From Photorhabdus khanii NC19 (GTDB taxonomy: Bacteria; Pseudomonadota; Gammaproteobacteria; Enterobacterales; Enterobacteriaceae): a stretch of 64,000 nucleotides of DNA. This document shows, piece after piece, positions 21,825 to 33,142 of the stretch (positions are counted from its first letter, which is position 1; each line of letters begins with the position of its first letter). The position numbers and the translations under genes were made by a program. The notes below the pieces were generated by a model, which saw only the letters and a program-made list of their open reading frames with translations, did not search any database and was not told the DNA's origin. Where the stretch lies: NCBI RefSeq assembly GCF_000517265.1, contig NZ_AYSJ01000014.1, positions 1 to 64,000 of the forward strand. Reading direction: 5' to 3'.

Positions 21825-22816
21825 TTGAACGCATATGGTCAGGCCGTTCATGGCTTTATTTGCTGTTATTACCTTTTTCAGCCCTTTACGGGCTGATAAG
21901 TGGCTTACGGAGATTGAGTTATAAAGCGGGGTTGAGTCAATCCTGGAAAGCGCCTGTACCTATTGTGGTGGTGGGTAATCTGACTGTTGGCGGTAATGGT
22001 AAGACGCCGGTTGTTATCTGGCTGGTGGAACAGTTGCAGAAAAAAGGTTACCGGGTTGGTGTTGTGTCCCGTGGCTATGGCGGTAAAGCAGAAAATTATC
22101 CTTTGTTGGTGACTGACAAGATCACTACGGCTCAGGCAGGTGATGAACCGGTGCTGATCCATCGTCGTACTGGTGCACCTGTAGCGGTTGCGCCAAAACG
22201 GGTTGAAGCAGTAAAAGCGTTACTGGCAGATACGTCATTAGATATTATCGTTACTGACGATGGTCTACAGCATTATGCTTTACAACGGGATTTTGAAATC
22301 GCGGTCATTGATGGCGTACGCCGTTTTGGTAATGGTTGGTGGCTTCCGGCTGGCCCAATGCGTGAGTTATCCGGGCGGTTGAATAAGGTTAATGCCGTTA
22401 TTACCAACGGCGGTACTCCTGAATCAGGCGAATTATCAATGACATTAGCCGGCAGGCTGGCGGTGAATATGGTTAGCGGTGAAAAACGAGCAGTGCATCT
22501 CATACCTCACGCTGTTGCTATGGCAGGAATCGGGCATCCACCACGGTTCTTTGCTACTCTGCAACAGTTGGGTGCTGATGTACAAAAAGAGTATGCATTT
22601 GCTGATCATCAAATGTACACCGAAGAGCAACTGAGTCATCTGGCTGATACAAACCAGAATTTACTGATGACGGAAAAAGATGCTGTTAAGTGCTTTAAAT
22701 TTGCCCGGCCAAATTGGTGGTATTTACCGGTAGATGCCCAATTACCACAGGAAAAAGGGCAGGCAATGTTGAATGAAATAGATTCATTATTGGAAGCCAA
22801 TAAAAAGTTTAAGTAA
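21821..22816 (+). CDS. lpxK: Tetraacyldisaccharide 4'-kinase
   Basis: Inner-membrane-associated kinase that phosphorylates the lipid A disaccharide to lipid IVA. The N-terminal hydrophobic stretch is followed by the P-loop segment [14 protein letters not shown]. At 331 aa it is close to E. coli (328). Translationally coupled to msbA by a 4-nt overlap. Confidence 0.97.
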   Translation: MIERIWSGRSWLYLLLLPFSALYGLISGLRRLSYKAGLSQSWKAPVPIVVVGNLTVGGNGKTPVVIWLVEQLQKKGYRVGVVSRGYGGKAENYPLLVTDKITTAQAGDEPVLIHRRTGAPVAVAPKRVEAVKALLADTSLDIIVTDDGLQHYALQRDFEIAVIDGVRRFGNGWWLPAGPMRELSGRLNKVNAVITNGGTPESGELSMTLAGRLAVNMVSGEKRAVHLIPHAVAMAGIGHPPRFFATLQQLGADVQKEYAFADHQMYTEEQLSHLADTNQNLLMTEKDAVKCFKFARPNWWYLPVDAQLPQEKGQAMLNEIDSLLEANKKFK

Positions 22817-23208
22817 ATTTCACAGTTGAACTAAAGCAGCCCAATGTGAGCTGATAGCGGGCAAGGAGGCTGTTCTATCCGCTTCCTTATCAAGCCGTTC
22901 TCTTCTGACCAATTCGTAAAATTTCAGTAATTATTCCAGATTTATTTGATTTTTTATCGTTGTTAAATGATATTAAAACGATGCATTGTGGATGAGCAAC
23001 CGTTGTATGAACTTGGTTCAGTCATCGGCAATGTTGGCAGGATACTTGTTGTTTGTATTCATTACTTAAACAAATGTGCTACTCGAATTAAGTGTATTTT
23101 AACGTATTGAAACTGAGACGAGGTTCTATTCGAAAACTTAATCAAGGGTAAAAAACATCAAAAACAATAAATTAAATTATTGTGAGATGAGCAAATGGGG
23201 GATTTATC
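22817..23208 (+). other. 392-bp gap upstream of the cold-shock gene
   Basis: No gene is seen here. In E. coli, ycaQ occupies this interval; it is absent. The length fits a long 5' leader like those of cspA-family genes, but I cannot identify a cold box with confidence. Confidence 0.4.
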
Positions 23209-23424
23209 ATGACATTACAATTAAAGATGGGCAGAGTGAAATGGTTTGATGAGAATAAAGGATATGGTTTTATTTCTCCACAAGATGGGGGACAAGACAT
23301 ATTGGTCAGAAGAAAAGCGATTGCTAATACAAAAAGCAAATCACTCACAGAAGGACAAAATGTAGAATTTTCAATTACTCGCAACGGTTATAGCTTAACT
23401 GCAACCGATGTAATTGCATTTTAA
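23209..23424 (+). CDS. Divergent CspA-family cold-shock protein
   Basis: A 71-aa single cold-shock domain. RNP1 is present (KGYGFI), with GRVKWFDENKG before it. RNP2 is degenerate: the usual DVFVHFSAI is DILVRRKAI, so the Phe, His and Phe that normally stack on nucleic-acid bases are Leu, Arg and Arg. GGGGGA about 8 nt upstream supports the ATG. Single-strand nucleic-acid binding may be weaker or electrostatic. The long upstream gap is typical of cold-inducible members. Confidence 0.8.
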   Translation: MTLQLKMGRVKWFDENKGYGFISPQDGGQDILVRRKAIANTKSKSLTEGQNVEFSITRNGYSLTATDVIAF

Positions 23425-23670
23425 GACTTCATCTCATTAGATTATTTTATTTGTCGCTCTTTATGATTAAAGAGAGAGCTAAATCGGTTCTCAGACAAAA
23501 GCATAACATCTACTGAGAGGGTTCTGAACCTTCACATTTCCTCTATCTGGATTTTTGTGAATGATATTGGGAAAAGGATCGAAAGATCAAATAACAAGAG
23601 TTAACGGTGACACCAGGCTTATGTTATTCTGGGCCGCATCGAATAAAAGCTCCACAACTGGAGGATGTAT

Positions 23671-23850
23671 ATGGATCACCGTTTACTCGAAATTATTGCT
23701 TGCCCTGTATGTAACGGCAAGCTCAGTTACGATAAAGAGAATTTTGAACTTATCTGTAAGTTGGATCGACTGGCATTTCCTGTGCGTGATGGCATTCCCG
23801 TTCTGTTAGACCACGAAGCCCGTGAGTTACCTCTGGATGAGGGAAAATAA
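23671..23850 (+). CDS. ycaR: Trm112-like zinc-ribbon protein YcaR
   Basis: A 59-aa protein beginning [18 protein letters not shown], nearly identical to E. coli YcaR (UPF0434/Trm112 family). CPVC supplies half of the ribbon; the second pair is partly missing, as in the family (LICKLD). The start is placed at the second ATG because GGAGG lies 6 nt before it; an ATG two codons earlier touches the ribosome binding site. It ends 3 bp before kdsB, the conserved ycaR-kdsB pair. Confidence 0.92.
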   Translation: MDHRLLEIIACPVCNGKLSYDKENFELICKLDRLAFPVRDGIPVLLDHEARELPLDEGK

Positions 23851-23853
23851 GGC

Positions 23854-24603
23854 ATGTTCACCGTTATTATTCCTGCCCGCTTTGCTTCTACCCGTTTACC
23901 CGGTAAACCATTAGCCGATATTCATGGTAAGCCAATGATTGTGCGGGTTATGGAGCGCGCCATGCGTTCGGGTGCTGAACGGGTTATTGTGGCAACGGAT
24001 AATCACGACGTTGCTGATGTGGTTGTGGCTGCGGGTGGTGAGGCTTGTTTGACTAACGAGAATCATCATTCTGGTACTGAGCGGTTGGCGGAAGTTATTG
24101 AAAAATATCAATTCTCCGATGATGAAATTATTGTCAATGTTCAGGGTGATGAACCCTTAATTCCTGAAGAGATTATTAAACAAGTCGCAGAGAATCTGGC
24201 GGCTTGCCAAGCCGGAATGGCAACCTTGGCGGTGAAAATCCGTGACGCGGAAGAAGCCTTTAACCCCAATGCGGTGAAAGTGGTTATGGATAAACAGGGT
24301 TATGCACTCTATTTCTCCAGAGCGACGATCCCCTGGGAACGTGATCGTTTTATGCAATCACGGGAAATGATTGGTGATAATTTCCTGCGTCATATTGGTA
24401 TTTATGCTTACCGCGCGGGTTTTATCCGTCGTTATGTGCAATGGGAGCCAAGCCCGTTAGAGCAAATTGAAATGCTGGAACAATTGCGGGTACTTTGGTT
24501 CGGCGAGAAAATCCATGTTGGTATTGCACTGAAAGCGCCGGGAGCGGGGGTTGATACGCCAGAAGATTTAGCCGCAGTCAGAAAAGTTTTTGCTAAAATC
24601 TAA
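23854..24603 (+). CDS. kdsB: 3-deoxy-manno-octulosonate cytidylyltransferase
   Basis: Activates KDO as CMP-KDO for lipopolysaccharide inner-core synthesis. The nucleotidyltransferase signature [15 protein letters not shown] opens the protein, and [13 protein letters not shown] lies near residue 95. At 249 aa it matches E. coli. Directly preceded by ycaR and followed by a bidirectional hairpin. Confidence 0.97.
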   Translation: MFTVIIPARFASTRLPGKPLADIHGKPMIVRVMERAMRSGAERVIVATDNHDVADVVVAAGGEACLTNENHHSGTERLAEVIEKYQFSDDEIIVNVQGDEPLIPEEIIKQVAENLAACQAGMATLAVKIRDAEEAFNPNAVKVVMDKQGYALYFSRATIPWERDRFMQSREMIGDNFLRHIGIYAYRAGFIRRYVQWEPSPLEQIEMLEQLRVLWFGEKIHVGIALKAPGAGVDTPEDLAAVRKVFAKI

Positions 24604-24630
24604 TGACTTGTTTGCACCCATTCTCGAGTT

Positions 24631-24670
24631 AACGAAAGCGCGTCATTTTATTACTATTTGCGCTTTCGTT
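24631..24670. terminator. Bidirectional terminator between kdsB and elyC
   Basis: AACGAAAGCGC (24631-24641) and GCGCTTTCGTT (24660-24670) form a perfect 11-bp stem with an 18-nt loop. It lies between the convergent kdsB and elyC stops. Confidence 0.65.
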
Positions 24671-24683
24671 TCTCCATGTTATT

Positions 24684-25523
24684 TCAAGGCATGGTTTGTG
24701 GATCATTTACCGGTTGAGCATGCTCTGGTGTTTGTGGAGGCTCTGAGCTTTTCGACGGTTTAATACGTTGCCAGAGAGTACCTAAAGTTTCATACCATAC
24801 CCGCTCTGAATGAGACAGGAAATAAGCAGAGGGCAGGTATTTTTCCCAGGGATGTAAAGAGGACGTGATGGCTAATTGATTTGCCGGGCCGGGAATGGGG
24901 TTCAATCCACGTTGTTTAAAGAAAGTTATCGCCCGCGGCATATGATTGGCGGAGGTGACCAGAATAAAAGAGCGCTTGCCAATCAATTTTTCAACTTCAT
25001 GTGCTTCTTGTTCTGTATCCATGGGTTTTGTCAGTGCGATAGTATCTTCTGCGGGTACGCCCAGAGATTGTGCTACTATAGCGGCGACTTCCGCGTTGCT
25101 TTTAGCACTCTCTCCCTTACCACCGGTAAAGACCATTTTAGCGCCGGGGTTTAGGCGATATAAACGGATGCCTTCTGTTACCCGTGGCAAGCTGTTGTTA
25201 AACAAGTTTGAACTGGGTGCCCAATTTGGGTTATAAGTGAAACCACCACCAAGAACGACGATATAATCAACAGGTGGATTGATGTGACTGGGATCAGGTT
25301 GGTAGGCTTTAGCGTAAACTGATTCCAATGGTAACAACAGCTTATCGGCAACGGGTTGCAGGCTGAGTAGAAGCAGAGTAAGCCAACTGAGTGTCAGAAC
25401 TGTTTTTCCTGTTTTTTGCCAACGGGTAAACCACAACAGGAATAAGGCAGCAAGTGAAATCAGTAATATTAGTGGCAGAGGCATTACCATCGCACCAACG
25501 TACTTTTTAAATAAAAATAGCAT
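24684..25523 (-). CDS. elyC: Envelope biogenesis factor ElyC (DUF218)
   Basis: Inner-membrane protein, E. coli YcbC/ElyC, needed for normal peptidoglycan synthesis at low temperature. Two N-terminal membrane helices (about residues 12-32 and 40-58) precede a periplasmic DUF218 domain with YIVVLGGGFTYNP and VTSANHMPRA. At 279 aa it is slightly longer than E. coli (259) because of a short insertion and a Pro/Ser-rich tail. Convergent with kdsB and divergent from cmoM. Confidence 0.93.
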   Translation of the reverse strand: MLFLFKKYVGAMVMPLPLILLISLAALFLLWFTRWQKTGKTVLTLSWLTLLLLSLQPVADKLLLPLESVYAKAYQPDPSHINPPVDYIVVLGGGFTYNPNWAPSSNLFNNSLPRVTEGIRLYRLNPGAKMVFTGGKGESAKSNAEVAAIVAQSLGVPAEDTIALTKPMDTEQEAHEVEKLIGKRSFILVTSANHMPRAITFFKQRGLNPIPGPANQLAITSSLHPWEKYLPSAYFLSHSERVWYETLGTLWQRIKPSKSSEPPQTPEHAQPVNDPQTMP

Positions 25524-25676
25524 TTATTTGCCTTAATTTGATTGAATTATAGCCATCTGGCCCACGATTTGTAGTCAAAAGTGGTTATGTCAATGAATGC
25601 TGTGCCAAAATAGCAGTTGGCATAATGAAATCTCAACAGATAAATCAGATCTATTCCATTAGTGAGGCAGTTTTTC

Positions 25677-26462
25677 ATGCGGGATCGCAATTTCGATGAT
25701 ATTGCAGACAAATTCTCTCGTAATATTTACGGCACAACCAAAGGTAAAATCAGGCAAGCCGTTGTCTGGCAGGATATCAGCGAATTACTGGCTCAATTAC
25801 CACGACGTCCACTGCGTATTTTAGATGCGGGTGGCGGTGAAGGGAATATGGCATGCCAATTAGCTGAACTGGGTCATCAGGTGATACTTTGCGATTTATC
25901 AGAAGAAATGATCCAACGGGCAAAGCTGACCGCTGAAGAAAAAGGGGTCAGCCAAAATATGCAATTTATACAAAGCCCGGTACAAGAAATTAGCCAATAT
26001 ATAGAACAGCCGGTAGATCTGGTATTGTTTCATGCAGTACTGGAATGGATTACCGATCAGAAATATGCAATAGAAGTGTTAACGAATATCATTAATCCTG
26101 GCGGCGCGCTGTCTTTAATGTTTTACAATGCCAATGGTTTGGTCATGCGTAATGCTATTTTAGGTAATTTTCATTTGGCGACACCTAATATGCCGCGTCG
26201 CAGAAAACGTTCACTGTCTCCTCAGAATCCGTTGGTGCCTGAACAGGTATATCAATGGCTTGATGAATTAAATATGGTGATTACCGGTAAAACCGGGGTG
26301 CGTGTTTTTCACGACTATTTGCAAAGTCGCCAATTACAGAGCAAAAACTTTCCAGCGTTGCTGGAATTAGAACAGCGTTATTGCCGACAGGAGCCTTATA
26401 TCAGTTTGGGGCGTTACATTCATGTAATGGCACGCAAGCCGGCATTAAAGGATGAATTATGA
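25677..26462 (+). CDS. cmoM: tRNA 5-carboxymethoxyuridine methyltransferase
   Basis: SAM-dependent methyltransferase (formerly smtA) that makes mcmo5U34 in tRNA. The SAM motif [12 protein letters not shown] lies near residue 50. The start [19 protein letters not shown] aligns with E. coli CmoM and has GAGG nine bases upstream, so the five-residue extension is rejected. It overlaps mukF by 4 nt (ATGA), the conserved cmoM-mukFEB operon. Confidence 0.95.
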   Translation: MRDRNFDDIADKFSRNIYGTTKGKIRQAVVWQDISELLAQLPRRPLRILDAGGGEGNMACQLAELGHQVILCDLSEEMIQRAKLTAEEKGVSQNMQFIQSPVQEISQYIEQPVDLVLFHAVLEWITDQKYAIEVLTNIINPGGALSLMFYNANGLVMRNAILGNFHLATPNMPRRRKRSLSPQNPLVPEQVYQWLDELNMVITGKTGVRVFHDYLQSRQLQSKNFPALLELEQRYCRQEPYISLGRYIHVMARKPALKDEL

Positions 26463-27781
26463 GTGAATATTCCCAGACTATCCCGGAACTGGTGTCCTGG
26501 GCCAGGAAAAATGATTTTTCCATCTCCTTGCCGGTGGAAAGGCTGGCTTTTCTGATGGCAATCGCGGTACTAAACAGCGAGCGTCTTGATGGTGAGATGA
26601 GCGAAGGGGAGCTGATTGACGCTTTTCGTGAAGTTTGCAAAGGATTCGAGCAAACGGCGGAATCCGTCGCGGTGCGGGCTAATAACGCCATCAATGACAT
26701 GGTGCGCCAGAAACTGCTTAACCGCTTTACCAGTGAATTGGCCGATGGCAACGCAATCTATCGCTTAACACCGCTTGGCATCAGTATCAGTGACTACTAC
26801 ATTCGTCAGCGGGAATTTTCTACCTTACGCCTCTCTATGCAGCTTTCGATTGTGGCAAATGAGTTGCACCGGGCGGCAGAGGCGGCGGAAGAAGGGGGAG
26901 ATGAATTTCATTGGCATCGCAACGTCTTTGCGCCGCTGAAATATTCTGTCGCGGAAATCTTCGATAGCATTGATATGTCCCAACGTCTGATGGACGAACA
27001 GCAAAACTTCGTTAAAGAAGATATCGCGGCGTTGCTGAATCAAGACTGGCAAGCCGCGATTGCCAACTGTGAACAGCTGTTATCAGAAACATCAGGGACA
27101 TTGCGGGAGCTGCAAGACACACTGGAAGCGGCGGGAGATAAACTACAGGCCAATTTGCTGCGTATTCAGGATGCGAATATGGGCAGTGGCGGATCAGAGC
27201 TGGTTGATAAACTGGTATTTGATCTGCAAAGCAAACTGGACCGTATTATCAGTTGGGGTCAGCAGGCGATTGACTTATGGATCGGCTACGACCGCCACGT
27301 TCACAAATTTATCCGTACCGCGATTGATATGGATAAAAACCGGATTTTCTCTCAGCGCTTACGTCAATCAGTGCAGCACTATTTTGCTAACCCGTGGACA
27401 CTCACCGTTGCCAACGCAGAGCGTTTACTGGATATGCGTGATCAAGAACTGGCGTTACGTAATGAAGAAGTGACCGGCGAACTGCCATTAGAACTGGAAT
27501 ATGAAGAATTCAGTGAAATAAACGATCAACTGGCGGCAATGATTGAAAAAGCCCTGTTGATCTATCAGCAGGAGCAACGCCCGCTGGATTTGGGGGCGGT
27601 GCTAAGAGACTACCTTGCTCAACATCCGCTTCCCCGTCACTTTGATGTGGCGCGTATTTTGGTGGATCAGGCTGTGCGGTTGGGGGTTGCAGAAGCGGAT
27701 TTCTCTGGGTTGCCAGCGGAATGGTTAGCGATTAATGATTACGGAGCCAAGGTACAGGCACATGTCATCGACACATATTGA
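26459..27781 (+). CDS. mukF: Chromosome partition protein MukF (kleisin)
   Basis: Kleisin subunit of the MukBEF condensin, bridging MukB heads and binding MukE. At 440 aa it equals E. coli. The N-terminal winged helix ([18 protein letters not shown]) and the C-terminal [22 protein letters not shown] are characteristic. Overlaps cmoM upstream and mukE downstream, indicating tight translational coupling. Confidence 0.97.
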   Translation: MSEYSQTIPELVSWARKNDFSISLPVERLAFLMAIAVLNSERLDGEMSEGELIDAFREVCKGFEQTAESVAVRANNAINDMVRQKLLNRFTSELADGNAIYRLTPLGISISDYYIRQREFSTLRLSMQLSIVANELHRAAEAAEEGGDEFHWHRNVFAPLKYSVAEIFDSIDMSQRLMDEQQNFVKEDIAALLNQDWQAAIANCEQLLSETSGTLRELQDTLEAAGDKLQANLLRIQDANMGSGGSELVDKLVFDLQSKLDRIISWGQQAIDLWIGYDRHVHKFIRTAIDMDKNRIFSQRLRQSVQHYFANPWTLTVANAERLLDMRDQELALRNEEVTGELPLELEYEEFSEINDQLAAMIEKALLIYQQEQRPLDLGAVLRDYLAQHPLPRHFDVARILVDQAVRLGVAEADFSGLPAEWLAINDYGAKVQAHVIDTY

Positions 27782-28484
27782 ACAATTTATGCCGGTTAAA
27801 CTGGCACAGGCGTTAGCCAATTCACTTTTCCCGGAACTGGACAGCCAGCTTCGCTCGGGCCGTCATATCGGGATAGATGATCTTGATAATCACGCTTTTC
27901 TGATGGATTTTCAGGAGCAATTGGAAGAATTTTACGCCCGCTATAATGTGGAGTTGATCCGTGCACCGGAAGGCTTCTTCTATCTGCGGCCCCGTTCGAC
28001 CACCTTGATCCCCCGTTCGGTATTATCAGAGCTGGATATGATGGTCGGCAAAATCCTCTGTTATCTCTATCTCAGCCCTGAACGGCTGGCTAATCAGGGG
28101 ATTTTTACCTCTCAGGAACTGTATGAAGAACTGATCTCGCTGGCTGATGAGAGCAAACTGATGAAGTTTGTCAACCAGCGTTCTTCCGGTTCGGATCTGG
28201 ATAAACAGAAATTACAGGAAAAAGTGCGCACGACGCTCAACCGTCTGCGTCGTTTGGGCATGGTCTATTTCTTGGCGAATGACAGCAACAAATTTACCCT
28301 CACTGAGGCGGTATTCCGTTTTGGTGCTGATGTACGCAGTGGCGACGATCCTCGTGAAGTACAACTGAGGATGATCCGTGATGGTGAGGCAATGCCGGTT
28401 GAAGGCAGCTTGTCGCTTGATGACAGTGAAAATGATGAAACACAGGGTAATTCAGCAGAGGGTGCGGGAGATGAACAACCATGA
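27762..28484 (+). CDS. mukE: Chromosome partition protein MukE
   Basis: KITE-type subunit of MukBEF. The start [20 protein letters not shown] gives 240 aa; GGAG and AAGG lie upstream inside mukF. A later start at MPVKLAQ is also possible because that is the currently favoured E. coli N-terminus. The core [27 protein letters not shown] is shown here in part ([19 protein letters not shown]). The acidic C-terminal tail is typical. Overlaps mukB by 4 nt. Confidence 0.95.
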   Translation: MSSTHIEQFMPVKLAQALANSLFPELDSQLRSGRHIGIDDLDNHAFLMDFQEQLEEFYARYNVELIRAPEGFFYLRPRSTTLIPRSVLSELDMMVGKILCYLYLSPERLANQGIFTSQELYEELISLADESKLMKFVNQRSSGSDLDKQKLQEKVRTTLNRLRRLGMVYFLANDSNKFTLTEAVFRFGADVRSGDDPREVQLRMIRDGEAMPVEGSLSLDDSENDETQGNSAEGAGDEQP

Positions 28485-31400
28485 TTGAACGCGGTAAATT
28501 TCGTTCGCTGACGCTGGTTAACTGGAATGGTTTTTTTGCCAGAACTTTTGATCTTGATGAACTGGTGACCACCTTATCAGGCGGTAATGGCGCGGGTAAA
28601 TCCACCACGATGGCGGCATTTGTCACCGCGCTTATCCCTGATTTGACGCTGCTCCATTTCCGTAACACCACAGAAGCGGGTGCCACTTCCGGCTCCCGTG
28701 ATAAAGGCTTGCACGGCAAGTTACGCGCGGGAGTCTGTTACTCAACCCTGGATGTGATTAACTCCCGCCATCAGCGGGTGGTGGTTGGGGTGAGATTGCA
28801 ACAAGTGGCGGGCCGTGACCGCAAAGTTGATATCAAACCCTTTATGATTCAGGGCCTGCCGACGGCTATCCAACCCACTCAGTTATTGACTGAAAATGTG
28901 GGTGAAAGACAGGCGCGTGTATTGCCGCTGAATGAACTGAAAGACCGTCTTGATGAAATGGAAGGCGTGCAGTTCAAACAATTTAACTCCATTACGGATT
29001 ATCATGCGCAGATGTTTGATTTGGGCGTGATCCCCAAACGCCTGCGTTCAGCCAGTGATCGCAGCAAGTTTTATCGTCTGATCGAAGCTTCCCTGTACGG
29101 TGGTATCTCCAGTGCGATAACCCGCTCCCTGCGCGATTACCTGTTGCCGGAAAATAGCGGTGTCCGCAAGGCATTTCAGGATATGGAAGCCGCATTGCGT
29201 GAAAACCGCATAACGCTGGAAGCCATTCGGGTAACCCAATCTGATCGCGATCTGTTCAAACATTTGATCACTGAAGCAACTTCCTACGTTTCCGCCGATT
29301 ATATGCGCCATGCCAATGAGCGCCGCACTCATCTGGATGAAGCGTTAGCATTGCGTGGTGAACTATTTGGCAGCCATAAACAACTGGTGACTGAGCAGTA
29401 TCGTCATGTCGAAATGGCTCGTGAACTGGCTGAACAGAGTGGCACCTCGTCTGATTTAGAAACTGATCATCAGGCTGCCAGTGACCACTTGAATCTGGTG
29501 CAGACTGCCATGCGCCAGCAGGAAAAAATCGACCGTTATCAAGCGGATCTGGAAGAGCTGTCTTACCGTCTGGAGGAACAGACAGACGTTGTTGAAGAAG
29601 CAGGAGAGCTTCAGGCTGAATATGAAGCCAGAGCGGAAGCGGCGGAACAGGAAGTGGATGAACTGAAAAGCCAGTTAGCGGATTACCAGCAAGCGCTGGA
29701 TGTTCAGCAAACTCGGGCTATTCAGTATCAACAGGCATTACAAGCGCTGGAACGTGCCCGTGAGCTTTGCCGGTTACCGGATCTTTCCGTTGATAACGCA
29801 GAAGAGTGGCTGGCAACCTTTCAGGCTAAAGAGCAGCAGGCGACAGAATCCCTGTTGGCGCTGGAGCAGAAATTAAGTATTGCGGACGCGGCGCATAATC
29901 AGTTCGAACAGGCGTATCAACTGGTCAAAAGCATCGTTGGTGAAACCAGCCGCAGTGAAGCATGGCAGAGTGCCCGCGAATTGCTGCGTGATTGGCCATC
30001 ACAACGACATCTGGCCGATCGGGTACAGCCATTGCGGATACGGTTGTCTGAACTGGAACAGCGGCTGAACAACCAGCAGAACGCAGAGCGTTTATTGAGC
30101 GAATTTTGTCAGCGCCAGGGGCGTCAGTATCAGGCTGAAGATCTGGAAGCGTTGCAAAATGAACTTGAAGCCCGGCAAGAAGCGTTAAGCCTAAGCGTCA
30201 ATGAAAGCGGTGAACGCCGCATGGAGATGCGTCAGGAACTTGAACAACTGAAACAGAAAATTCAGTCACTGACTGCCCGTGCACCGGTTTGGCTGGCTGC
30301 GCAGGATACTCTGAACCAATTGTGTGAACAGAGTGGTGAGGCACTGGCAAGCAGTAATGACGTAACCGAATATATGCAGCAGTTGCTTGAGCGTGAGCGT
30401 GAAGCTACGGTAGAGCGTGATGAAGTTGCGGCGCAAAAACGTGAGCTGGAAAAGCAAATCGAGCGCCTCAGTCAGCCAAGCGGCGCGGAAGACAGCCGGA
30501 TGATTGCGTTGGCAGAACGTTTCGGCGGGGTTTTGCTGTCAGAAATTTATGACGATATCACCATTGATGATGCGCCGTATTTCTCTGCCCTGTATGGACC
30601 GGCACGTCACGGCATTGTGGTGCCGGATCTTTCTCTGGTACGTCCGCATCTTGAAACGCTGGAAGATTGCCCGGAAGATCTCTACTTAATTGAAGGGGAT
30701 CCACAATCCTTTGATGACAGCGTATTTGATGCTGAAGAGCAGACCAATGCGGTATTGGTCAAATCTTCCGACCGCCAATGGCGTTATTCCCGTTACCCTG
30801 AATTGCCGCTGTTTGGTCGCGCCGCCAGAGAAAACCGTTTGGAAGCCTTGAACCTGGAGCGTGATGCTTTGGCAGAGCGTTATGCCACGCTCTCTTTTGA
30901 TGTGCAGAAAATTCAGCGTGCTCATCAGGCGTTCAGTCAGTTTGTTGGTAAACACCTGTCGGTGGCATTTGATACCGATCCGGAAGCTGAAATCCGTGAA
31001 CTGAAACAGCGCCATACGGAACTGGAACGTGAAGTGTCCCGGTTTGAAGAGCAGACTCAACAGCAGCGCCAGCAATATACACAGGCGAAAGAAAGCCTGA
31101 CGACATTAAACCGATTGATCCCTCAAGTGACTCTGTTATTGGATGAAACTTTAATTGATCGCGTAGAAGAAGTGCGCGAAGAGAGGGACGAAGCGCAGGA
31201 AGCCGCGCGTTTCCTGCAACAACATGGTTCGGCGCTGACAAAACTGGAACCTATGGTTGCGGTTTTGCAAAGTGATCCACAGCAACATGAACAGTTGCAA
31301 CAGGATTATGCAATCGCCAAACAGAGCCAGCATCAGGCTAAACAACAGGCTTTTGCGCTGGTGGAAATCGTGCAGCGCCGTGCGCATTTCAGCTACAGTG

Positions 31401-32929
31401 ATTCTGCGGGTATGCTCAGTGAAAATGCGGATTTGAATGACAAACTGCGTCAGCGTCTGGAACATGCGGAATCGGATCGCAGCCGCGCCCGTGAACAACT
31501 GCGTCAACAGCAAGCGCAGTATTCCCAGTTTAACCAAGTGCTGGCATCCCTGAAAAGCTCCTATGAAACCAAACAGGATATGCTGAAAGAGCTGCTACAG
31601 GAGATGAAAGATATCGGTGTGCAGGCGGATGCGAATGCTGAAATTCGCGCCCGCGAGCGTCGTGATCGACTCCATGAAGCACTCAGCGTTAACCGTTCCA
31701 GAGTCAATCAGCTTGAGAAGCAGATCGCCTTCTGTGAAGCGGAAATGGAAAGCGTGCAGAAAAAACTGCGGAAACTGGAACGCGATTACTATCAGATCCG
31801 TGAACAGGTGGTTTCTGCTAAAGCAGGCTGGTGCGCAGTGATGCGCATGGTGAAAGACAATGGTGTTGAGCGTCGCCTGCATCGCCGTGAACTGGCGTAT
31901 ATGGAGGGTGGCGCGTTACGTTCCATGTCGGATAAAGCGTTGGGGGCATTGCGTCTGGCGGTGGCTGATAACGAACATCTGCGTGATGCTTTGCGTTTAT
32001 CGGAAGATCCCAAACGGCCTGAACGTAAGGTACAGTTCTTTATAGCTGTTTATCAGCATCTGCGTGAACGTATTCGTCAGGACATTATCCGCACTGACGA
32101 TCCGGTTGACGCGATTGAACAGATGGAAATTGAGCTGGCCCGTCTGACGGAAGAGCTGACTGCCCGCGAGCAAAAACTCGCTATCAGTTCGAAGAGTGTG
32201 GCGAATATTATCCGCAAAACCATTCAGCGTGAGCAGAACCGTATTCGTATGCTGAATCAGGGATTACAAGCCGTCTCCTTTGGTCAGGTTCGTGGTGTGC
32301 GGTTAAATGTGAATGTGCGTGAAAGCCATGCAATATTGCTGGATGTCCTTTCTGAACAGCAGGAACAACATCAGGACCTGTTTAACAGCCAGCGATTGAC
32401 CTTCTCAGAGGCAATGGCAAAACTTTATCAGCGTCTGAATCCGCAAGTGGATATGGGGCAGCGTTTGCCACAAACCATAGGTGAAGAATTGCTGGATTAC
32501 CGTAACTATTTGGAACTGGATGTTGAAGTTAACCGCGGATCGGATGGTTGGCTGAAAGCAGAGAGTGGGGCGCTGTCTACCGGTGAAGCGATTGGTACCG
32601 GCATGTCGATTCTGGTGATGGTGGTGCAGAGTTGGGAAGAGGAATCTCGCCGTTTGCGTGGTAAGGATATTTCCCCTTGTCGGTTGCTGTTCTTGGATGA
32701 AGCGGCGCGTTTGGATGCCAAATCTATCGCTACTTTGTTTGAATTATGCGAACGCCTGCAAATGCAGTTAATTATCGCTGCACCAGAAAATATCAGCCCT
32801 GAAAAAGGGACCACCTATAAATTGGTGCGTAAAGTATTTAAAAACCACGAACATGTTCATGTGGTCGGGCTGCGGGGATTTGGGCAGGATGCTCTGGCAA
32901 CTCAATTGATTTCAGATGCTAACGCTTAA
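28481..32929 (+). CDS. mukB: Chromosome partition protein MukB (SMC-like condensin)
   Basis: SMC-like ATPase that compacts the chromosome. At 1482 aa it is nearly the E. coli length (1486). Walker [15 protein letters not shown] is near residue 34; two long coiled-coil arms flank a hinge around residues 650-780; the C-terminal head holds the signature region [14 protein letters not shown] and Walker [12 protein letters not shown]. It is the last gene of cmoM-mukFEB. In E. coli ldtD follows; here the conserved order ends and the accessory region begins. Confidence 0.98.
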   Translation: MIERGKFRSLTLVNWNGFFARTFDLDELVTTLSGGNGAGKSTTMAAFVTALIPDLTLLHFRNTTEAGATSGSRDKGLHGKLRAGVCYSTLDVINSRHQRVVVGVRLQQVAGRDRKVDIKPFMIQGLPTAIQPTQLLTENVGERQARVLPLNELKDRLDEMEGVQFKQFNSITDYHAQMFDLGVIPKRLRSASDRSKFYRLIEASLYGGISSAITRSLRDYLLPENSGVRKAFQDMEAALRENRITLEAIRVTQSDRDLFKHLITEATSYVSADYMRHANERRTHLDEALALRGELFGSHKQLVTEQYRHVEMARELAEQSGTSSDLETDHQAASDHLNLVQTAMRQQEKIDRYQADLEELSYRLEEQTDVVEEAGELQAEYEARAEAAEQEVDELKSQLADYQQALDVQQTRAIQYQQALQALERARELCRLPDLSVDNAEEWLATFQAKEQQATESLLALEQKLSIADAAHNQFEQAYQLVKSIVGETSRSEAWQSARELLRDWPSQRHLADRVQPLRIRLSELEQRLNNQQNAERLLSEFCQRQGRQYQAEDLEALQNELEARQEALSLSVNESGERRMEMRQELEQLKQKIQSLTARAPVWLAAQDTLNQLCEQSGEALASSNDVTEYMQQLLEREREATVERDEVAAQKRELEKQIERLSQPSGAEDSRMIALAERFGGVLLSEIYDDITIDDAPYFSALYGPARHGIVVPDLSLVRPHLETLEDCPEDLYLIEGDPQSFDDSVFDAEEQTNAVLVKSSDRQWRYSRYPELPLFGRAARENRLEALNLERDALAERYATLSFDVQKIQRAHQAFSQFVGKHLSVAFDTDPEAEIRELKQRHTELEREVSRFEEQTQQQRQQYTQAKESLTTLNRLIPQVTLLLDETLIDRVEEVREERDEAQEAARFLQQHGSALTKLEPMVAVLQSDPQQHEQLQQDYAIAKQSQHQAKQQAFALVEIVQRRAHFSYSDSAGMLSENADLNDKLRQRLEHAESDRSRAREQLRQQQAQYSQFNQVLASLKSSYETKQDMLKELLQEMKDIGVQADANAEIRARERRDRLHEALSVNRSRVNQLEKQIAFCEAEMESVQKKLRKLERDYYQIREQVVSAKAGWCAVMRMVKDNGVERRLHRRELAYMEGGALRSMSDKALGALRLAVADNEHLRDALRLSEDPKRPERKVQFFIAVYQHLRERIRQDIIRTDDPVDAIEQMEIELARLTEELTAREQKLAISSKSVANIIRKTIQREQNRIRMLNQGLQAVSFGQVRGVRLNVNVRESHAILLDVLSEQQEQHQDLFNSQRLTFSEAMAKLYQRLNPQVDMGQRLPQTIGEELLDYRNYLELDVEVNRGSDGWLKAESGALSTGEAIGTGMSILVMVVQSWEEESRRLRGKDISPCRLLFLDEAARLDAKSIATLFELCERLQMQLIIAAPENISPEKGTTYKLVRKVFKNHEHVHVVGLRGFGQDALATQLISDANA

Positions 32930-32954
32930 TTAAATGGATGACTTGCGATAGTCA

Positions 32955-33072
32955 TTGATAGAGAAAATAAAGAGATTGCGCCACGGATGGCGCAATAGAT
33001 AGTTTAGCTTGAGATTGTACAGTTTATTTTCTGCTTATCAGATTAGATATTATTGATACGAGAAAAGGACAT
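32955..33072. repeat. Dispersed intergenic repeat, copy 1 (partner at 62.69-62.81 kb)
   Basis: GAGAAAATAAA, the GCGCCA/TGGCGC hairpin, a segment resembling TTGATATTGTA and then TTATTGATACGA appear in the same order here and at 62690-62810. The two copies are imperfect. This one lies just after mukB, at the start of the accessory region. Confidence 0.5.
32975..32996 (+). terminator. Hairpin after mukB
   Basis: ATTGCGCCA and TGGCGCAAT form a perfect 9-bp stem around CGGA, 46 bp after the mukB stop. The same type of stem recurs after the effector gene at 62.7 kb and after the lectin gene at 34.8 kb. Confidence 0.6.
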
Positions 33073-33142
33073 ATTATTCAGTCCGCTTGGTTTTTTGCTT
33101 AATATTCCTTCAATATAAAAGAAAGTATGCTACCATTCACCG

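Noticed and set aside
23561-23809. 82-codon frame overlapping ycaR
   Set aside because: ycaR is recognisable in another frame with a GGAGG site; this frame is its shadow.
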